Made by a program: the position numbers and the translations under genes. DNA of 47,232 bases. Source: Caulobacter sp. Lineage in GTDB: Bacteria; Pseudomonadota; Alphaproteobacteria; Caulobacterales; Caulobacteraceae. The notes below the pieces were generated by a model that ran no database searches, had not been told where the DNA came from, and was given only the letters and a program-made list of their open reading frames with translations. Each line of letters begins with the position of its first letter. The stretch's first letter is position 1. The stretch is taken from contig JAUSMJ010000068.1 in NCBI GenBank assembly GCA_030645575.1, positions 1 through 47,232 of the forward strand, given 5' to 3'. Positions 6,964 through 14,661 of this stretch are shown here, piece by piece.

Positions 6964-9081
6964 ATGAGCCTGGCCTCGATCATGTCGTCGGCGACGACGG
7001 GCCTGATGGCCGCCCAGACCGGTCTGCGGACGGTCTCGGACAACATCGCCAACGTCAACACGGCCGGCTACGTCCGCAAGGTGGTCAACCAGGCCCCGCT
7101 GGTTTCGGCCGGCATGGGCGTGGGCGTCGATATCACCGGCATCAGCCGCGCGGCCGACGCCTTCCTGCAGCGCGCCTCGCTGACGGCCAGGGCCAGCTCC
7201 GCCCAGGCCGGCGTGCAGGCCGACGCCTTCGACCGGGCCCAGGCCCTGTTCGGCGACCCCTCTGGCTCCAACTCCTTCTTCAGCCGACTGGACGAGGTCT
7301 ATTCGGCCTTCTCCGCGGCCGCCGGCGACGCGGCCTCGTCGATCCAGCGCGGCGCGGCCATCGACAGCGTCACCGACTTCCTCAGCGAAGCCTCGCGCAT
7401 CTCCACCTCGCTCAAGAGCCTGGCCACCGAGGCGGACGCGCGCATCGGCGCGGCGGTCGATCGGGCCAACCAGCTGCTTAGCCAGATCGACGCGATCAAC
7501 ACTGACATCAGCCGCGCCCAGGTCGAGGGGCGGGACTCGACCGGGTCGGAGAACATCCAGGGCCAGCTGATCGACGAGCTGTCGGGCCTGATGGACGTCA
7601 GCATCTCCGCCCGACCCAACGGCGGCTCGGTGATCCGCGCCTCGGACGGCACGGTCCTGGCCGGCAACGGCGGGGCGGCCACCCTCTCCTATGTGCGCGC
7701 GGACGGGGCCTCGGGCGAGATCGCCGTGACGCTGCCCGGCGCCGGGGGCCAGACGTCGCTGCGCGCGCGCCTGACCTCCGGCGAGATCCGCGGCCTGCTC
7801 GACCTGCGCGACCGCGACCTGCCGGCCGTTGGCGACCAGCTGTCGGAGTTCGTCACCAAGGCGGTCGATGAGCTGAACCGGGCCCATAACGCCAGCTCCA
7901 GCGTGCCGGCGCCGACCAGCCTGACCGGCCGCAACACGGGCCTGGATCTGGCGTCGGCCATCGGCGGCTTCACCGGCAAGACCGCGATCGGCATCGTCGG
8001 CGCCGACGGCATCCTGCAGCGGCAGGTGGCCATCGATTTCGACGCCGGGACCATGAGCGTCGATGGCGGCGGTCCGACCGCCTTCACCACGGCCAGCTTC
8101 CTGTCGACCCTGAACACCGCGCTGGGCGCCCTCGGCTCGGCCAGCTTCGCGGACGGCGCGCTCAGCCTCACCGCGAACGGCGGCGCGGGCGTGGCCGTCA
8201 CCGACGACGCGACCAACCCCTCGACCAAGGCCGGCAAGGGCTTTTCGCACTTCTTCGGGCTGAATGACCTGGTCACCTCGGCCGGCTATCCGTTCTACGA
8301 CACCGGCCTGAGCGCCGCGAGCGCGCACGGCTTCACGACGGGCGACACCATCAGCCTGCGCGTGGCCGACGCCGACGGCGTGCGGGTCAAGGACGTGACC
8401 GTCGCCGTCCCGGCCGGCGCCGCGATGCAGGACCTGCTCGACGCGCTGAATTCCAACACCACGGGGGTGGGGCTCTACGGCGCCTTCAGCCTCGACGCCG
8501 ACGGGGCCATGACCTTCGCGGCCAACGCCAAGGGCTCCAGCCTGTCGGTGCTCAACGACGACACCGAGCGCGGCGCGGGCGGCCCCTCGATCTCCGAACT
8601 GTTCGGCGTGGGCCTGGCCCAGCGCTCGACCCGCGCCGAGCGGTTCGAGGTGCGCGCCGACATCGCCGCCAATCCGCAGAAGCTGGCCCTGGCCACGCTC
8701 GACCTCAGCCAGGCCCTGGCCGGCAAGCCGGTGCTGGCGCTCGGCGACGGCCGCGGCGCGGTGCGGCTGGCCCAGGCCGGCGACAGCCTGGCCGGATTCG
8801 ACGCCGCCGGCGGCCTGGCCGCCTCGACGATGTCCGTCTCGCGCTACGCCTCGGAACTGGCCGGCTCGATCGCCCGCAAGGCCGACGCCGCCGCCTCGCG
8901 CCAGACCGTGGCCGAGGCCGTGGCCTCCGAGGCCGACAGCCGCCGCGCCTCCGCCGAGGGGGTCAACCTGGACCAGGAGCTGATCAGCATGACCACCTAC
9001 CAGCAGGCGTTCAATGCGTCCGCGCGGCTTATCCAGGCCAGCAAGGACATGTACGACACCCTTCTGACGATGGTGAGGTAG
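6964..9081 (+). CDS. flgK: Flagellar hook-associated protein FlgK (HAP1)
   Basis: FlgK is the first hook-filament junction protein. The 705-residue product opens with the rod-type signature SSATTGLMAAQTGLRTVSDN followed by IANVNTAGYVRK, has a long helical region (about residues 95-200) and a variable centre, and closes with LDQELISMTTYQQAFNASAR and LIQASKDMYDTLLTMV, the conserved C-terminal helix that pairs with the N-terminus. It is the first gene after the sigma-54 promoter at 6799. flgL follows after three bases, so both junction proteins are made together. Confidence 0.95.
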   Translation: MSLASIMSSATTGLMAAQTGLRTVSDNIANVNTAGYVRKVVNQAPLVSAGMGVGVDITGISRAADAFLQRASLTARASSAQAGVQADAFDRAQALFGDPSGSNSFFSRLDEVYSAFSAAAGDAASSIQRGAAIDSVTDFLSEASRISTSLKSLATEADARIGAAVDRANQLLSQIDAINTDISRAQVEGRDSTGSENIQGQLIDELSGLMDVSISARPNGGSVIRASDGTVLAGNGGAATLSYVRADGASGEIAVTLPGAGGQTSLRARLTSGEIRGLLDLRDRDLPAVGDQLSEFVTKAVDELNRAHNASSSVPAPTSLTGRNTGLDLASAIGGFTGKTAIGIVGADGILQRQVAIDFDAGTMSVDGGGPTAFTTASFLSTLNTALGALGSASFADGALSLTANGGAGVAVTDDATNPSTKAGKGFSHFFGLNDLVTSAGYPFYDTGLSAASAHGFTTGDTISLRVADADGVRVKDVTVAVPAGAAMQDLLDALNSNTTGVGLYGAFSLDADGAMTFAANAKGSSLSVLNDDTERGAGGPSISELFGVGLAQRSTRAERFEVRADIAANPQKLALATLDLSQALAGKPVLALGDGRGAVRLAQAGDSLAGFDAAGGLAASTMSVSRYASELAGSIARKADAAASRQTVAEAVASEADSRRASAEGVNLDQELISMTTYQQAFNASARLIQASKDMYDTLLTMVR

Positions 9082-9084
9082 GCC

Positions 9085-10008
9085 ATGAACCGCGTCGCCA
9101 CCGGCAACAGCTATTCCCAGGTCCTCAACGACCTGATGCGCGCCCAGGTGCGCGAGCAGGAGGCCAACACCCAGGTCTCCAGCGGCAAGACCGCCTCCGA
9201 CCTCAAGGGCTTCGCGCGCCAGGCCGAGACCCTGCTGGCCACGCGCTCGATCCAGACCAAGGTCGAGGGTTTCCTGACCCAGGGCAAGACCCTGACCTCC
9301 AAGCTGGAATCGCAGGACCTGGCCCTGACCCAGACCGCCGACGCCGCCGCCGGCGCCCGCCAGGCCGTCGCCGAGGCCCTGGCCACCGGCCGGGGCGACG
9401 CGCTGACAAGCGAACTGTCGAGCTGGTTCTCCTCGGCCTCGGACTCGCTCAACGCCCGGTTCGGCGGCCGCTACCTGTTCGCCGGCGGTCAGGTCGATAC
9501 CCAGCCGGTGACGGCCGCCAGCATGGCCGACCTGACCACCCAGCCCACCGTCGCGGCCTTTTTCCAGAACGACAACCTGATCCCGGCCAGCCAGCTGGAC
9601 GAGTCGACGACCATCCAGTCGGGCTTCCTCGCCGACGACCTTGGCGCGGGCCTGTTCGACGCCTTTCGCCAGGTCCAGGCCTTCGTCGATGCCAACGGCG
9701 ACTTCACCGGCCAGCTCAGCGTGACGCAGGAAGCCTTTCTGCAGGGCATGCTGGACGACTTCGAGACCGCCCGTTCCGACCTGACCGACGCCACGGCCCA
9801 GAACGGCCTGATCCAGAACCGCGTCGACAAGACCCTGGAGACCCAGGACGCCCGCAAGTCGATGCTCAAGGGCATGGTCGGCGGCATCACCGACGTCGAT
9901 ATGGCCGAGGCGATCAGCCGCCTGCAACAGGCCCAGACCACGGTCCAGGCCAGCGCCCAGGTGTTCAGCGCCCTGAGCCAGAGCTCGCTGCTGGAGCTGC
10001 TGTCGTAG
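9085..10008 (+). CDS. flgL: Flagellar hook-associated protein FlgL (HAP3)
   Basis: FlgL is the second junction protein and shares the flagellin fold. The 307-residue product has the flagellin-type N-terminus (MNRVATGNSYSQVLNDLMRA, QEANTQVSSGKTASDL) and C-terminal helix (AEAISRLQQAQTTVQASAQV, FSALSQSSLLELLS). GAGG stands before the ATG, inside the last codons of flgK. No flagellin gene follows; the next gene is convergent and ends 19 bp away, with no recognisable hairpin terminator between. Confidence 0.93.
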   Translation: MNRVATGNSYSQVLNDLMRAQVREQEANTQVSSGKTASDLKGFARQAETLLATRSIQTKVEGFLTQGKTLTSKLESQDLALTQTADAAAGARQAVAEALATGRGDALTSELSSWFSSASDSLNARFGGRYLFAGGQVDTQPVTAASMADLTTQPTVAAFFQNDNLIPASQLDESTTIQSGFLADDLGAGLFDAFRQVQAFVDANGDFTGQLSVTQEAFLQGMLDDFETARSDLTDATAQNGLIQNRVDKTLETQDARKSMLKGMVGGITDVDMAEAISRLQQAQTTVQASAQVFSALSQSSLLELLS

Positions 10009-10027
10009 GGGACGGGCGGCGCGTCGC

Positions 10028-10558
10028 TCAGTCCTCGACCCAGGCGGACATCTGTTTCAGCGGCTTCATGTCCCGGGCGATCGGCAGCATGGCCTCCGCA
10101 TAGGGCCTCATGCGCAGGTCGGACTTGATGATGTGATCGATCAGCCAGTGGCGCAGGAATTCCGCCACCTTGCGGTGGGCCCTGACCACGCGGCCGGCCG
10201 GGGTCGCCGGATCGGGCGCGCCCGGGATCACGACCGTGTCCTCCGAGTCCTCGGTCACCGGCGCGTTCAGTGAAAACAGGCCCTGGTGGATGCTGTACAG
10301 CGCCCGCAGCAGGTCACCGTGCTCGTGATGGTGGGCGTCGCGGAAACTGTAGTGAACCGCTCTTTGCAGCGCTTCCTCGCGGCGGAAATGGATCGTCGTG
10401 TAGGTGTTGAGCTTGCTCAGGATGTTCAGCAGCCGATCGGGAGATTGCTCCAGGGGATCGCTGTCGCAAAACTCGTTCATGATGGAGATCAGATACTTGT
10501 GATCGTTGTCGATCAGACCATGGTCGATGGTCATTTCTTCGCGCCACTGGATATGCAT
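10028..10558 (-). CDS. Bacteriohemerythrin-like oxygen-binding protein
   Basis: Hemerythrins bind O2 at a carboxylate-bridged di-iron site. The 176-residue product has the metal ligands of the bacterial family: IDHGLIDNDHKYL near the N-terminus, the HFRREE motif, a histidine-rich HHHEHGDL and the closing signature FLRHWLIDHIIKSD. The frame is open further upstream, but the ATG at 10558 follows GAGGAG and gives MHIQWREEMTIDHG, the usual start. An unusual insertion (about residues 110-140, VTEDSEDTVVIPGAPDPATP) separates helices 3 and 4. Flagellated bacteria often keep such proteins for oxygen sensing or supply; the role here is inferred. Confidence 0.85.
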   Translation of the reverse strand: MHIQWREEMTIDHGLIDNDHKYLISIMNEFCDSDPLEQSPDRLLNILSKLNTYTTIHFRREEALQRAVHYSFRDAHHHEHGDLLRALYSIHQGLFSLNAPVTEDSEDTVVIPGAPDPATPAGRVVRAHRKVAEFLRHWLIDHIIKSDLRMRPYAEAMLPIARDMKPLKQMSAWVED

Positions 10559-10823
10559 CGTCTGGATCGCTCCTCGAACGGCGCGCCGGCCCTGGGACCG
10601 TCCCTTGGTGCATCCGCAAGACTCACCGAACCGTTTACGGCCGCCGCTTCGCCACACCGCCTGTCCCACCAGTATAACCCCGCCCGAACCGGCGAGGCGC
10701 CGATTTGGCGCGGGAGTCCCGCGATGTCTCCGTCTGTCCCGGGAGGATAGGTATCGCGAGTCTCGCATCGGGGGCTTCCCGAGGGGCGGCGAAGCGGGGA
10801 ATAGTCCGACCCGGGAGAACGCT

Positions 10824-11585
10824 GTGACGCTGAAACGGGTCGATTACGACGAGGGCCAGCACGCGGTCTATGCCCGGGGCCGGCAGATGGCGCCCGAGAC
10901 CCGGGCCCGCTGGATGGCCAGGTTCGCCGAACATCTGCCGCCGGAGCGACCGCTGTCCGTGCTCGACCTGGGCTCGGGCGTCGGACGGCTGACGCCGGCC
11001 CTGGCCGACGCGTTCGGCGGCCCGGTCCATGGCGTCGAGCCCTCGCGGCGGATGCGCGAGATCGCCGAGGCGACCGCGTCCCATCCGGCCGTGCGCTATC
11101 TTGAGGGCGAGGCCGCGCGCATCCCGCTGCCGGACGCCAGCCTCGACGCGGTGCTGATGTTCCTGTCGTTCCACCATGTGCCCGACCGGGCCGCCGGCGC
11201 GGCCGAGATCGCGCGGGTGCTGAAACCCGGCGGGCGGGTGCTGGTCCGCAGCCCGTTCTCCGACCGGATGACCGGGGGCTGGTGGCAGCAGTTCTTCCCG
11301 CGCGCGCTGGCCATCGAAAAGCAGATGTTCCCGACGCTGGCCGAGGTGACCGACGTGTTCGCCACCGTCGGCCTGAGCCCCACGGCGCTCGTCGAGGTGA
11401 CCGAGGTCTACGCCGCCAACGAGACCGAGGCGGCCGAGAAGCTGCGCCTGCGGGCCATCTCGACCTTCGAGCACATGACCGAGGCCGAGATCGAGGAAGG
11501 CTTCGCCCGGCTCGACGCCCACCTGGCGCGCGGCGCCGACACCATGCCATCAACCGGCCAGAGCGACCTGCTGGTGCTGGGCTGA
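10824..11585 (+). CDS. Class I SAM-dependent methyltransferase
   Basis: The 253-residue product has a Methyltransf_11 fold: motif I VLDLGSGVGRLTPAL, the acidic end of strand 2 in GVEPSRRM, LPDASLDAVLMFLSFHHVPD for motif IV and LKPGGRVLVRSPFSDR. The substrate cannot be told; the C-terminal half (FFPRALAIEKQMFPTLAEVT) resembles small-molecule methyltransferases. GTG at 10824 is chosen because GGGAGA stands just before it and homology begins at LKRVDYDEGQHAVYARGRQM; the open frame upstream looks non-coding. The 265-bp gap before it contains the 13-bp palindrome GCGGGAGTCCCGC at 10710-10722 and nothing else I can name. Confidence 0.75.
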   Translation: MTLKRVDYDEGQHAVYARGRQMAPETRARWMARFAEHLPPERPLSVLDLGSGVGRLTPALADAFGGPVHGVEPSRRMREIAEATASHPAVRYLEGEAARIPLPDASLDAVLMFLSFHHVPDRAAGAAEIARVLKPGGRVLVRSPFSDRMTGGWWQQFFPRALAIEKQMFPTLAEVTDVFATVGLSPTALVEVTEVYAANETEAAEKLRLRAISTFEHMTEAEIEEGFARLDAHLARGADTMPSTGQSDLLVLG

Positions 11586-11600
11586 GGCCTGGGGGGCTGC

Positions 11601-11630
11601 CTTTCCTGTCCCTTGGGACTGGACAGGCGG
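11601..11630. repeat. Dispersed palindromic repeat, CCCTTGGGAC family, copy 1
   Basis: Nested palindromes: CCTGTCC (11605-11611) pairs with GGACAGG (11621-11627), and inside it GTCCC-TT-GGGAC pairs with itself. The following GGCGGTCACGG is shared with the copy at 14021. It sits between the methyltransferase and the convergent CPBP gene. Confidence 0.65.
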
Positions 11631-11676
11631 TCACGGCCGGCAGCTCACGCATGGCGGCCCGGCCGGCGCCAGACTT

Positions 11677-12450
11677 TCAGTCTTCCCCGGGGGTGTTGGT
11701 CGGGCGCGGCGCCAGCCATAGCGTGGCGGCGATCGCCGCCATGACGGCGACGATCCGCTCCGCGTTGCCGACCCACCCACCGATGGCGTTGTCGCCGAGG
11801 TTGAAGACCTGCCAAAGCAGGTTCAGCCCCACATGCAGCAGCACCGGGGGCCAGAGGTTGAAATTCCAGCGGATGAACAGCCAGCCGAACAGCAGACCAC
11901 CGAGCGCGGTGATGGCGACGACGCCGGCGATGGTTCCGGGATCCGATCCCTGCCAGACATGGACCAGTCCGAAGAACAGCGCCGGCCACAGGCAGGCCGC
12001 CGGTCCCCGCCAGCCGCAAACCCGCATCAGAACGCCGACGGCGAGGCCGCGATAGACCAGCTCCTCGGCGAACGGACCGCCGATCGACAGCCAGGCGATG
12101 TCGGCCGCCTTCATGTCGGGCGCGAGCCGGGCCCAGATCAGGCAGATCGCCACGGCCGGCGCGATCCAGATCACCGCCCAGAGCAGCGGCCGCCGGACCG
12201 GACCGCTCAGCCCGGCCAGACCGAGGATCGCGAGGGGCGACCGTCCGGCCGCCAGAGCGGCGAGCGCCACCAGGACCAGCACGTCGCTGAGCGAGGCGAG
12301 CACGGACCGGCCGTAAGGGACCTGCGCCGCCAGGCCGTCCAGGCCGTGCATCACGTCGCCGCTGAGCGTGGTCCAGACGAGCGCCGCGGACACGGCGAGG
12401 GCGACGGCCAGCGGCCGACCCGATAGGATTGATTTCAGCGGCAGGGCCAT
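11677..12450 (-). CDS. CPBP family intramembrane glutamic endopeptidase
   Basis: This family (Rce1/Abi-like) cleaves or modifies peptides inside the membrane. The 257-residue product is strongly hydrophobic with about seven membrane segments and carries the three signature motifs: EELVYRG (EExxxR), FFGLVH (FxxxH) and LLHVGLNLLW (HxxxN-like). The predicted active residues are the paired glutamates and the histidines. The substrate is unknown; bacterial members often serve in self-immunity or prenyl-protein processing. Its start codon overlaps the earliest ATG of the divergent AraC-type gene, so the two genes share a very short control region. Confidence 0.85.
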   Translation of the reverse strand: MALPLKSILSGRPLAVALAVSAALVWTTLSGDVMHGLDGLAAQVPYGRSVLASLSDVLVLVALAALAAGRSPLAILGLAGLSGPVRRPLLWAVIWIAPAVAICLIWARLAPDMKAADIAWLSIGGPFAEELVYRGLAVGVLMRVCGWRGPAACLWPALFFGLVHVWQGSDPGTIAGVVAITALGGLLFGWLFIRWNFNLWPPVLLHVGLNLLWQVFNLGDNAIGGWVGNAERIVAVMAAIAATLWLAPRPTNTPGED

Positions 12451-13381
12451 GGGAATCCTTCAAACTGGGCAGGTCCGCCGACGGCTACACCAGCAGAACG
12501 ATCCGCGATTGAAGAATTCGGACATCACCGCGACGCAGGACTCCGGCAGGTCGCTCATCTTCGAGCCCGCGCCGGCCGATCTGACGCCGTTCGTGTCGGC
12601 TTTCGTCTGTCGCGACGACACGGCCGCCGGCGGGGTGGTGCGGTTCCTGCCGGAGGTGCGGGGGTCGATCCAGATCATGCTCGCCGATCCGGTATGGCAG
12701 CGGGACGCGGAAACCGGCGCGCCGTGGACCGCGGCGCCGCGGATCGGTCTCTGGGGGCCGCGCTACAGCTGGTGCTACGGCTTTGCCGCCCGCCACATCC
12801 GCGCCTACGCCGTCGGCCTGACCTACGCGGGCCTGCGGGCGATCACGCGAACGCCGACCGCGCGCATCGTCGATCAGATCCTGCCGCTCGAGGCCTGTCG
12901 GCCTGACCTCGCCCGATCACTCGCGCCGTTGGCCGGGGAACCCTTCCCGGCCTGGCGGCGCCGCGCCGAGACCCGCCTGCGCGAGGTGTTCGCGGCCGAG
13001 ACCGCCGAAGGCCCCGAAGCCGAGGCGCTCGATATCCTCGCGACCTTCGACGGCGGCGCGGTCGCTCGCGCGGCGTCTGTTTCGGGCCTCTCCGAACGCC
13101 AGTTCCGGCGGCGATTCCAGGACGCCGTCGGCGTGCCGCCCAAGCTCTACCAACGGGCTCTCAGGATCGACCGGATGGTGCGGCGGATCCATGTCGCGCC
13201 GTGGGAGACCGACTCCTTCGGCGACGCGCCGATCCCCTTCGCCGATCAGCCTCACGCCATCCGGGAATTTCGCGCGATGACCGGCATCTCGCCGGGCGCC
13301 TATCTGAGGGCCTCCCGCGCCGGCGGCCGCACCCTGCGTTCGGTGCGGGTCGATGGAGTCGATGGGCCGCCCGAGGCCTGA
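12449..13381 (+). CDS. AraC family transcriptional regulator
   Basis: The product has an N-terminal DUF6597-like sensor region (SLIFEPAPADLTPFVSAFVC, VRFLPEVRGSIQIMLAD) and a C-terminal AraC/XylS DNA-binding half: first helix-turn-helix VARAASVSGLSERQFRRRF, FQDAVGVPPKLYQRALRIDR, then FADQPHAIREFRAMTGISPGAY. The start is uncertain. The ATG at 12449 overlaps the divergent CPBP start; a TTG at 12509 (residue 21 of this frame) would leave room for a promoter. The target genes are unknown; the divergent CPBP gene is the first candidate. Confidence 0.82.
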   Translation: MGILQTGQVRRRLHQQNDPRLKNSDITATQDSGRSLIFEPAPADLTPFVSAFVCRDDTAAGGVVRFLPEVRGSIQIMLADPVWQRDAETGAPWTAAPRIGLWGPRYSWCYGFAARHIRAYAVGLTYAGLRAITRTPTARIVDQILPLEACRPDLARSLAPLAGEPFPAWRRRAETRLREVFAAETAEGPEAEALDILATFDGGAVARAASVSGLSERQFRRRFQDAVGVPPKLYQRALRIDRMVRRIHVAPWETDSFGDAPIPFADQPHAIREFRAMTGISPGAYLRASRAGGRTLRSVRVDGVDGPPEA

Positions 13382-13390
13382 GGCCCCCCG

Positions 13391-13453
13391 GTCGCGATTG
13401 CCACCCCGCCCCTCTGAATAGCGCCCGATGAACGCCCGCCTGCCCGGACTGCC
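13391..13453 (+). pseudogene. Diverged copy of the mnmA leader and first codons
   Basis: This stretch aligns without gaps to 14625-14688, the leader and first six codons of mnmA, at roughly three quarters identity. It includes the tail of the leader (CCTCTGAATAGCGCCCGATG against CCTCTACATAGCGCGCCATG) and the opening residues (MNARLPG against MTARLPI). The similarity stops where a CCCTTGGGAC-family repeat begins. It is probably a remnant of an old duplication or insertion event. Confidence 0.5.
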
Positions 13454-13468
13454 TTTCCTGTCCCTTGA
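13449..13468. repeat. CCCTTGGGAC-family repeat, truncated copy 2
   Basis: ACTGCCTTTCCTGTCCCTTG matches the left half of the copy at 11599-11614 and then stops. It lies at the point where the similarity to mnmA ends. Confidence 0.5.
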
Positions 13469-13520
13469 GCGCGGCGGCGGGGTGTTGACCACCGCATAGG
13501 CTGCACACCATTGTGCGCCG

Positions 13521-13826
13521 ATGTCTCTCGACGTCCTCCGCGCGCCGGAATTTTCCCTTTGGCTGTCGCGGCTTCGCGATGGCCGGGCGCGCGCGATCAT
13601 CGCCCGGAGGATCGATCGGATAGCGGAAGGCAACCTGGGCGACATCAAGCCTGTCGGTCAGGGCGTCAGCGAGCTTCGAATCAACGTCGGTCCTGGCTAC
13701 CGGGTCTACCTCGCCCAGCGCGGACCGACCGTCGTTGTGTTATTGTGCGGCGGCGACAAGGACAGTCAGGCGAGGGACATAATCCGCGCAAGGACGCTTT
13801 TGCGGGAGATTGAAACGTGGAGCTGA
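13521..13826 (+). CDS. HigB-like toxin (RelE superfamily addiction module killer protein)
   Basis: Toxins of this family are ribosome-dependent mRNA interferases. The 101-residue product matches the family in length and pattern: FSLWLSRLRDGRARAIIARRIDRIAEGNLGD, then the conserved core VGQGVSELRINVGPGYRVYLAQ and VVVLLCGGDKDSQARDIIRA. The usual partner gene directly follows, overlapping by 10 bp. That partner has lost its DNA-binding half, so either this toxin is inactive in vivo or the short antitoxin still neutralises it. Confidence 0.8.
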   Translation: MSLDVLRAPEFSLWLSRLRDGRARAIIARRIDRIAEGNLGDIKPVGQGVSELRINVGPGYRVYLAQRGPTVVVLLCGGDKDSQARDIIRARTLLREIETWS

Positions 13827-14011
13827 AGCCCTTCGACCCGGCCGACTACCTCGACTCCGAGGAGGGCATCGAGGCCTATCTGGCCGACGCGGGCCTGGAC
13901 GGGGCCGCGTCACTCTCTCGCGCCGTGGAGGTCGTGGCGCGCGCTCGCGCGCGGATGGCCGCCGGGCCGAAGGCGGCTCGGTCGCACCCGGCCCGGGTGA
14001 AGGCAAAGTGA
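13817..14011 (+). pseudogene. C-terminally truncated antitoxin of the HigA-like addiction family
   Basis: The 64-residue product begins with a GTG inside the last codons of the toxin and opens with the family signature MELKPFDPADYLDSEEGIEAYL. Normal members run to about 95-100 residues and end in a helix-turn-helix (a GLSRESLYKALS-like motif). Here that half is missing: after ARARARM the sequence is basic and low-complexity (AAGPKAARSHPARVKAK), and the frame stops 10 bp before a CCCTTGGGAC repeat. It is probably a decayed gene, although the toxin-binding N-terminus is kept. Confidence 0.65.
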
Positions 14012-14018
14012 AAGTGAA

Positions 14019-14063
14019 TATCCCTTGGGACTGGATGGGCGGTCGCGGTGCGCCGGCATGGCC
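14019..14063. repeat. CCCTTGGGAC-family repeat, copy 3
   Basis: TATCCCTTGGGACTGGATGG and the following GCGGTCGCGG align with the copy at 11609-11636. It begins directly after the truncated antitoxin. Confidence 0.6.
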
Positions 14064-14078
14064 GGGGACAGGGACCGT

Positions 14079-14180
14079 CTACCGTCTTGATTTGTAGAAC
14101 TGGTCCACCACCCAATAGCCCACGAAGGGCAGGGCGAGCCCTCCGACGGCGAGCAGCAGCATCAGGAGCAACGGGGACAT
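14079..14180 (-). CDS. 33-residue single-pass membrane peptide
   Basis: The ATG at 14180 is preceded by GGAGGACTAAGG, one of the best ribosome sites in the window. The product MSPLLLMLLLAVGGLALPFV continues GYWVVDQFYKSRR: one membrane helix and a short basic tail. It begins two bases after the stop of the next ORF upstream and is probably co-transcribed with it. I do not recognise the family. The ribosome site and the membrane helix argue for a real gene despite its length. Confidence 0.5.
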   Translation of the reverse strand: MSPLLLMLLLAVGGLALPFVGYWVVDQFYKSRR

Positions 14181-14182
14181 CC

Positions 14183-14449
14183 TTAGTCCTCCAGCCGACG
14201 GACGACGACCTGCGCGCCGACAAATCCGGCCTCGGCCACAACGAAGACTGTAGTCGAGGCCAGAACGATCACAAGGTCCAGTGAGCGGTCCTGCTGCACG
14301 AACGCAAGGGAGGGCTGGAGAAAGGCGGCGAGAAAGAACGCTACGCCAACATTGTTTGAAAACGTCGCGGCCAGCTTCCGCGCCTCGTTGCGGCCAACCT
14401 TGCCACCTCACAGGCGCGGCGCGGGAGGGATGTTATCGACAGCCTCCAT
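14183..14449 (-). pseudogene. Small membrane protein interrupted by an in-frame TGA
   Basis: From the ATG at 14449 the frame reads MEAVDNIPPAPRL, then TGA at 14410-14408, then stays open for 74 codons in the same frame: GGKVGRNEARKLAATFSNNV, GVAFFLAAFLQPSLAF, DLVIVLASTTVFVVAEAGFV, ending RRLED. The second part has two clear membrane segments and no alternative ATG, GTG or TTG near its start. A single base change (CGA to TGA) would explain the break. It lies directly upstream of the 33-residue membrane peptide. The family is unknown. Confidence 0.5.
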
Positions 14450-14524
14450 GCGCGCACGATAGCATACTTTAGCGTTCAATCAACATTTATGCGCGTATTT
14501 AGAGCGCTCCTGGGGCGGCTTGAC

Positions 14525-14577
14525 GTGGAAACCCTGCCCTTCGGCCCGGCCGACTACCTCGCCTCCGAGGAGGGCAT
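14525..14577 (+). pseudogene. Second fragment of the antitoxin 5' end
   Basis: GTG GAA ACC CTG encodes METLPFGPADYLASEEGM, nearly the same as the first 18 residues of the antitoxin at 13817 (MELKPFDPADYLDSEEGI), and the nucleotide match is close over about 53 bp. It stops abruptly at a hairpin. It is a duplicated, non-functional piece. Confidence 0.65.
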
Positions 14578-14587
14578 GCCTGCCCGA

Positions 14588-14615
14588 GGGGACACGCACT
14601 GAAGTGCATGTCCCC
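14588..14615. repeat. Strong hairpin at the breakpoint before mnmA
   Basis: GGGGACA pairs with TGTCCCC and, inside it, GCACT pairs with AGTGC around a two-base loop. It starts where the antitoxin fragment ends, about 47 bp before mnmA. It could end transcription from upstream, but no T run follows on either strand. Confidence 0.55.
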
Positions 14616-14661
14616 GGGGCTGCTGTCGCAATTGCGCGCCCGAGCCTCTACATAGCGCGCC

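Noticed and set aside
6640..9927. A 1095-codon open frame on the minus strand across flgK and flgL
   Set aside because: It is the mirror frame of two clearly recognisable genes; its composition (His/Gly/Ala/Arg-rich, no domain) is what GC-rich reverse strands produce.
10506..10823. N-terminal extension of the methyltransferase frame
   Set aside because: It overlaps the start region of the divergent hemerythrin gene and carries no domain; GTG at 10824 has a ribosome site.
14408..14410. In-frame TGA read as selenocysteine
   Set aside because: No downstream SECIS-like hairpin or redox motif is visible; a nonsense mutation or an untranslated ORF explains it more simply.
13454..14624. The 1.2-kb patch before mnmA as a transposon or integron
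   Set aside because: No transposase, integrase, terminal inverted repeats or short exact target duplication can be seen; the flanking direct repeats are diverged copies of the mnmA start.
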